Made by a program: the position numbers and the translations under genes | Assembly (NCBI GenBank): GCA_022841625.1 | Contig: JALHRD010000001.1 | Span: 1 to 64,000 of the forward strand | DNA: 64,000 nucleotides | Direction of reading: 5' to 3' | DNA from: Xanthobacteraceae bacterium | GTDB lineage: Bacteria; Pseudomonadota; Alphaproteobacteria; Rhizobiales; Xanthobacteraceae | Notes under the pieces: generated by a model | What the model was told of the DNA's origin: nothing | What the model saw: only the letters and a program-made list of their open reading frames with translations | The model's database searches: none | Part shown: positions 63,153-64,000 of the stretch, in pieces | Position numbering within the stretch: position 1 is the stretch's first letter | How the letters are laid out: each line of letters begins with the position of its first letter

Positions 63153-63359
63153 ATGCCGACCTATACGGGATCCTGGCTGGTGCGGATTGGACTGGGGCTG
63201 CTAATCGTCGGGGTCGGACCGCTAGCGGCGGTGCTGCTGTTCTCATCAGACCCCAATCCCAATCCGATCGGCTTCGGGCTCTTGGCCTTCGTGACGTTCT
63301 GGCCCGGTGTCGGCTGTCTGGCGTTTGGGCTGGCTCGGGTGTGGTGGGCGCGCCGCTGA
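63153..63359 (+). CDS. Small two-segment membrane protein
   Basis: 68 aa with hydrophobic segments IGLGLLIVGVGPLAAVLLF and GFGLLAFVTFWPGVGCLAFGL around a DPNPNP loop, and a basic end RVWWARR. The ATG is preceded by GAAGG with short spacing. Unrecognised; could be a short real gene or a relic. Confidence 0.45.
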   Translation: MPTYTGSWLVRIGLGLLIVGVGPLAAVLLFSSDPNPNPIGFGLLAFVTFWPGVGCLAFGLARVWWARR

Positions 63360-63468
63360 TGGCGTCGCGCGCGGCATTGATTATCGATCTCACTCCTGCC
63401 GCACACGGTTCGACGACGCGTTGACACGATCGAGCGACCATCGTTACGGCATCGGAGATGAGGCTCCC

Positions 63469-63642
63469 ATGAAATTTCTCGGACGCATTGCCGCAAGCCT
63501 GGTGGTCGGCTGGATCCTCGGCCTGGTCCTCGCCGTCGTCTTGTCTGGCGGTCTCAATATCGGGCAGACACCGGCGTTCACAATTCCGTTCGCGATACCG
63601 ATCACATATCTCGCGTCGTTTCTGGTGGTTCGGCCGGGTTGA
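63469..63642 (+). CDS. Small hydrophobic protein
   Basis: 57 aa with a good SD (GAGG five bases upstream). Two hydrophobic segments (IAASLVVGWILGLVLAVVL and FTIPFAIPITYLASFLVV). Function unknown. The HigA fragment follows in the same frame directly after the stop. Confidence 0.5.
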   Translation: MKFLGRIAASLVVGWILGLVLAVVLSGGLNIGQTPAFTIPFAIPITYLASFLVVRPG

Positions 63643-63777
63643 GACGAGAGATCACGCGGCACAACCGCGCGGCTGTGGCTCAATCTGCAGAACGACCATG
63701 ACGTTCAGATCGCGAAGCGCAGCCTCGTCAAGATTTTGGATCGGATCGAGACCGTCAACAAATCGAAGGCTGCCTAA
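63643..63777 (+). pseudogene. C-terminal fragment of a HigA/VapI-type antitoxin gene
   Basis: Translation after the TGA reads TTARLWLNLQNDHDVQIAKR, then SLVKILDRIETVNKSKAA and TAA. The SPxxWLNLQNxYDLxxA motif is the end of the HigA/VapI antitoxin domain. No start or HTH is present upstream; only about 40 residues remain. Confidence 0.7.
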
Positions 63778-64000
63778 ACTTCGGCGCTGGACCCGGCGTA
63801 GCGCCGTCGTCAGCGACATACGGGGATGCCCTCCCCCGAACCCACATGCACGAATTTTGGGGAGAGCGCGCGACATTAAAATTAGCCCCGCCACGTCGGC
63901 ACTTCTCATGCGTTCCTGACGCGCGCGGCGCGCGGTTATGCACCGCCTTGGGGTCGGCACGTCCACAGCGGCGCGCGGCGTTTCATTGACTTACCGCATT

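Overview
The window is GC-rich, densely coded chromosomal DNA from an alphaproteobacterium. The block phaC / LL-diaminopimelate-type aminotransferase - hom - glpX - recJ, the SUF operon order and the many orphan Bug (TctC-type) receptors fit the Hyphomicrobiales, near Bradyrhizobium, Rhodoplanes and Pseudolabrys. This placement is inferred from gene content and protein style, not from rRNA. I saw no rRNA, tRNA or CRISPR array.

Layout. 1-8 kb: the end of an IS5-type transposase, a lytic transglycosylase, a ThDP enzyme, a dihydroxyphthalate-decarboxylase/ligand-binding-like protein, a TerC membrane protein and a flavocytochrome c sulfide dehydrogenase pair. 8-12.6 kb: a DctP-like protein without signal peptide and three tandem Bug receptors. 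12.6-22.6 kb: housekeeping genes recJ, glpX, hom, an aminotransferase, phaC and argC. 23-31 kb: a His/Met-rich DUF305 pair, a dihaem cytochrome c, another Bug receptor, a GGDEF-EAL protein and two paralogous secreted metallo-beta-lactamase-fold enzymes. 31-46 kb: a fused membrane/spermidine-synthase-like protein, DedA, parE, an amidohydrolase divergent from a Bug receptor, a phospholipase A2-like secreted protein, two more Bug receptors, a POT transporter, an orphan HigA and pobA. 45-55 kb: a DEAD-box helicase, a diguanylate cyclase, and the SUF iron-sulfur operon (cysteine desulfurase, sufBCDS, sufT-like, sufA-like, TfoX-like). 56-64 kb: a hydrolase, tex, a RES/Xre toxin-antitoxin operon with a legible promoter-operator, an AT-rich Xre plus unknown-gene module, and a tail of gene relics (RAYT transposase, HigA fragment) and tiny membrane proteins.

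The most unusual signal is non-coding. A family of roughly 75-bp imperfect hairpins is bounded by CTAG and has at least four unrelated arm sequences (called A, B, C and D here) on one architecture: CTAG ends, a short outer stem, an asymmetric bulge, a 13-15 bp inner stem and a 20-28 nt loop. Types D and B occur as a fixed pair four times, each time between two divergently transcribed genes. A decayed RAYT-type (REP-associated) transposase gene lies in the same window. Separately, four other or overlapping divergent promoter regions carry exact short tandem duplications.

Functionally the window combines central metabolism (gluconeogenesis, threonine/methionine and arginine synthesis, PHA storage, Fe-S assembly), sulfide and aromatic catabolism, and a large set of periplasmic ligand-binding proteins without their membrane components nearby.
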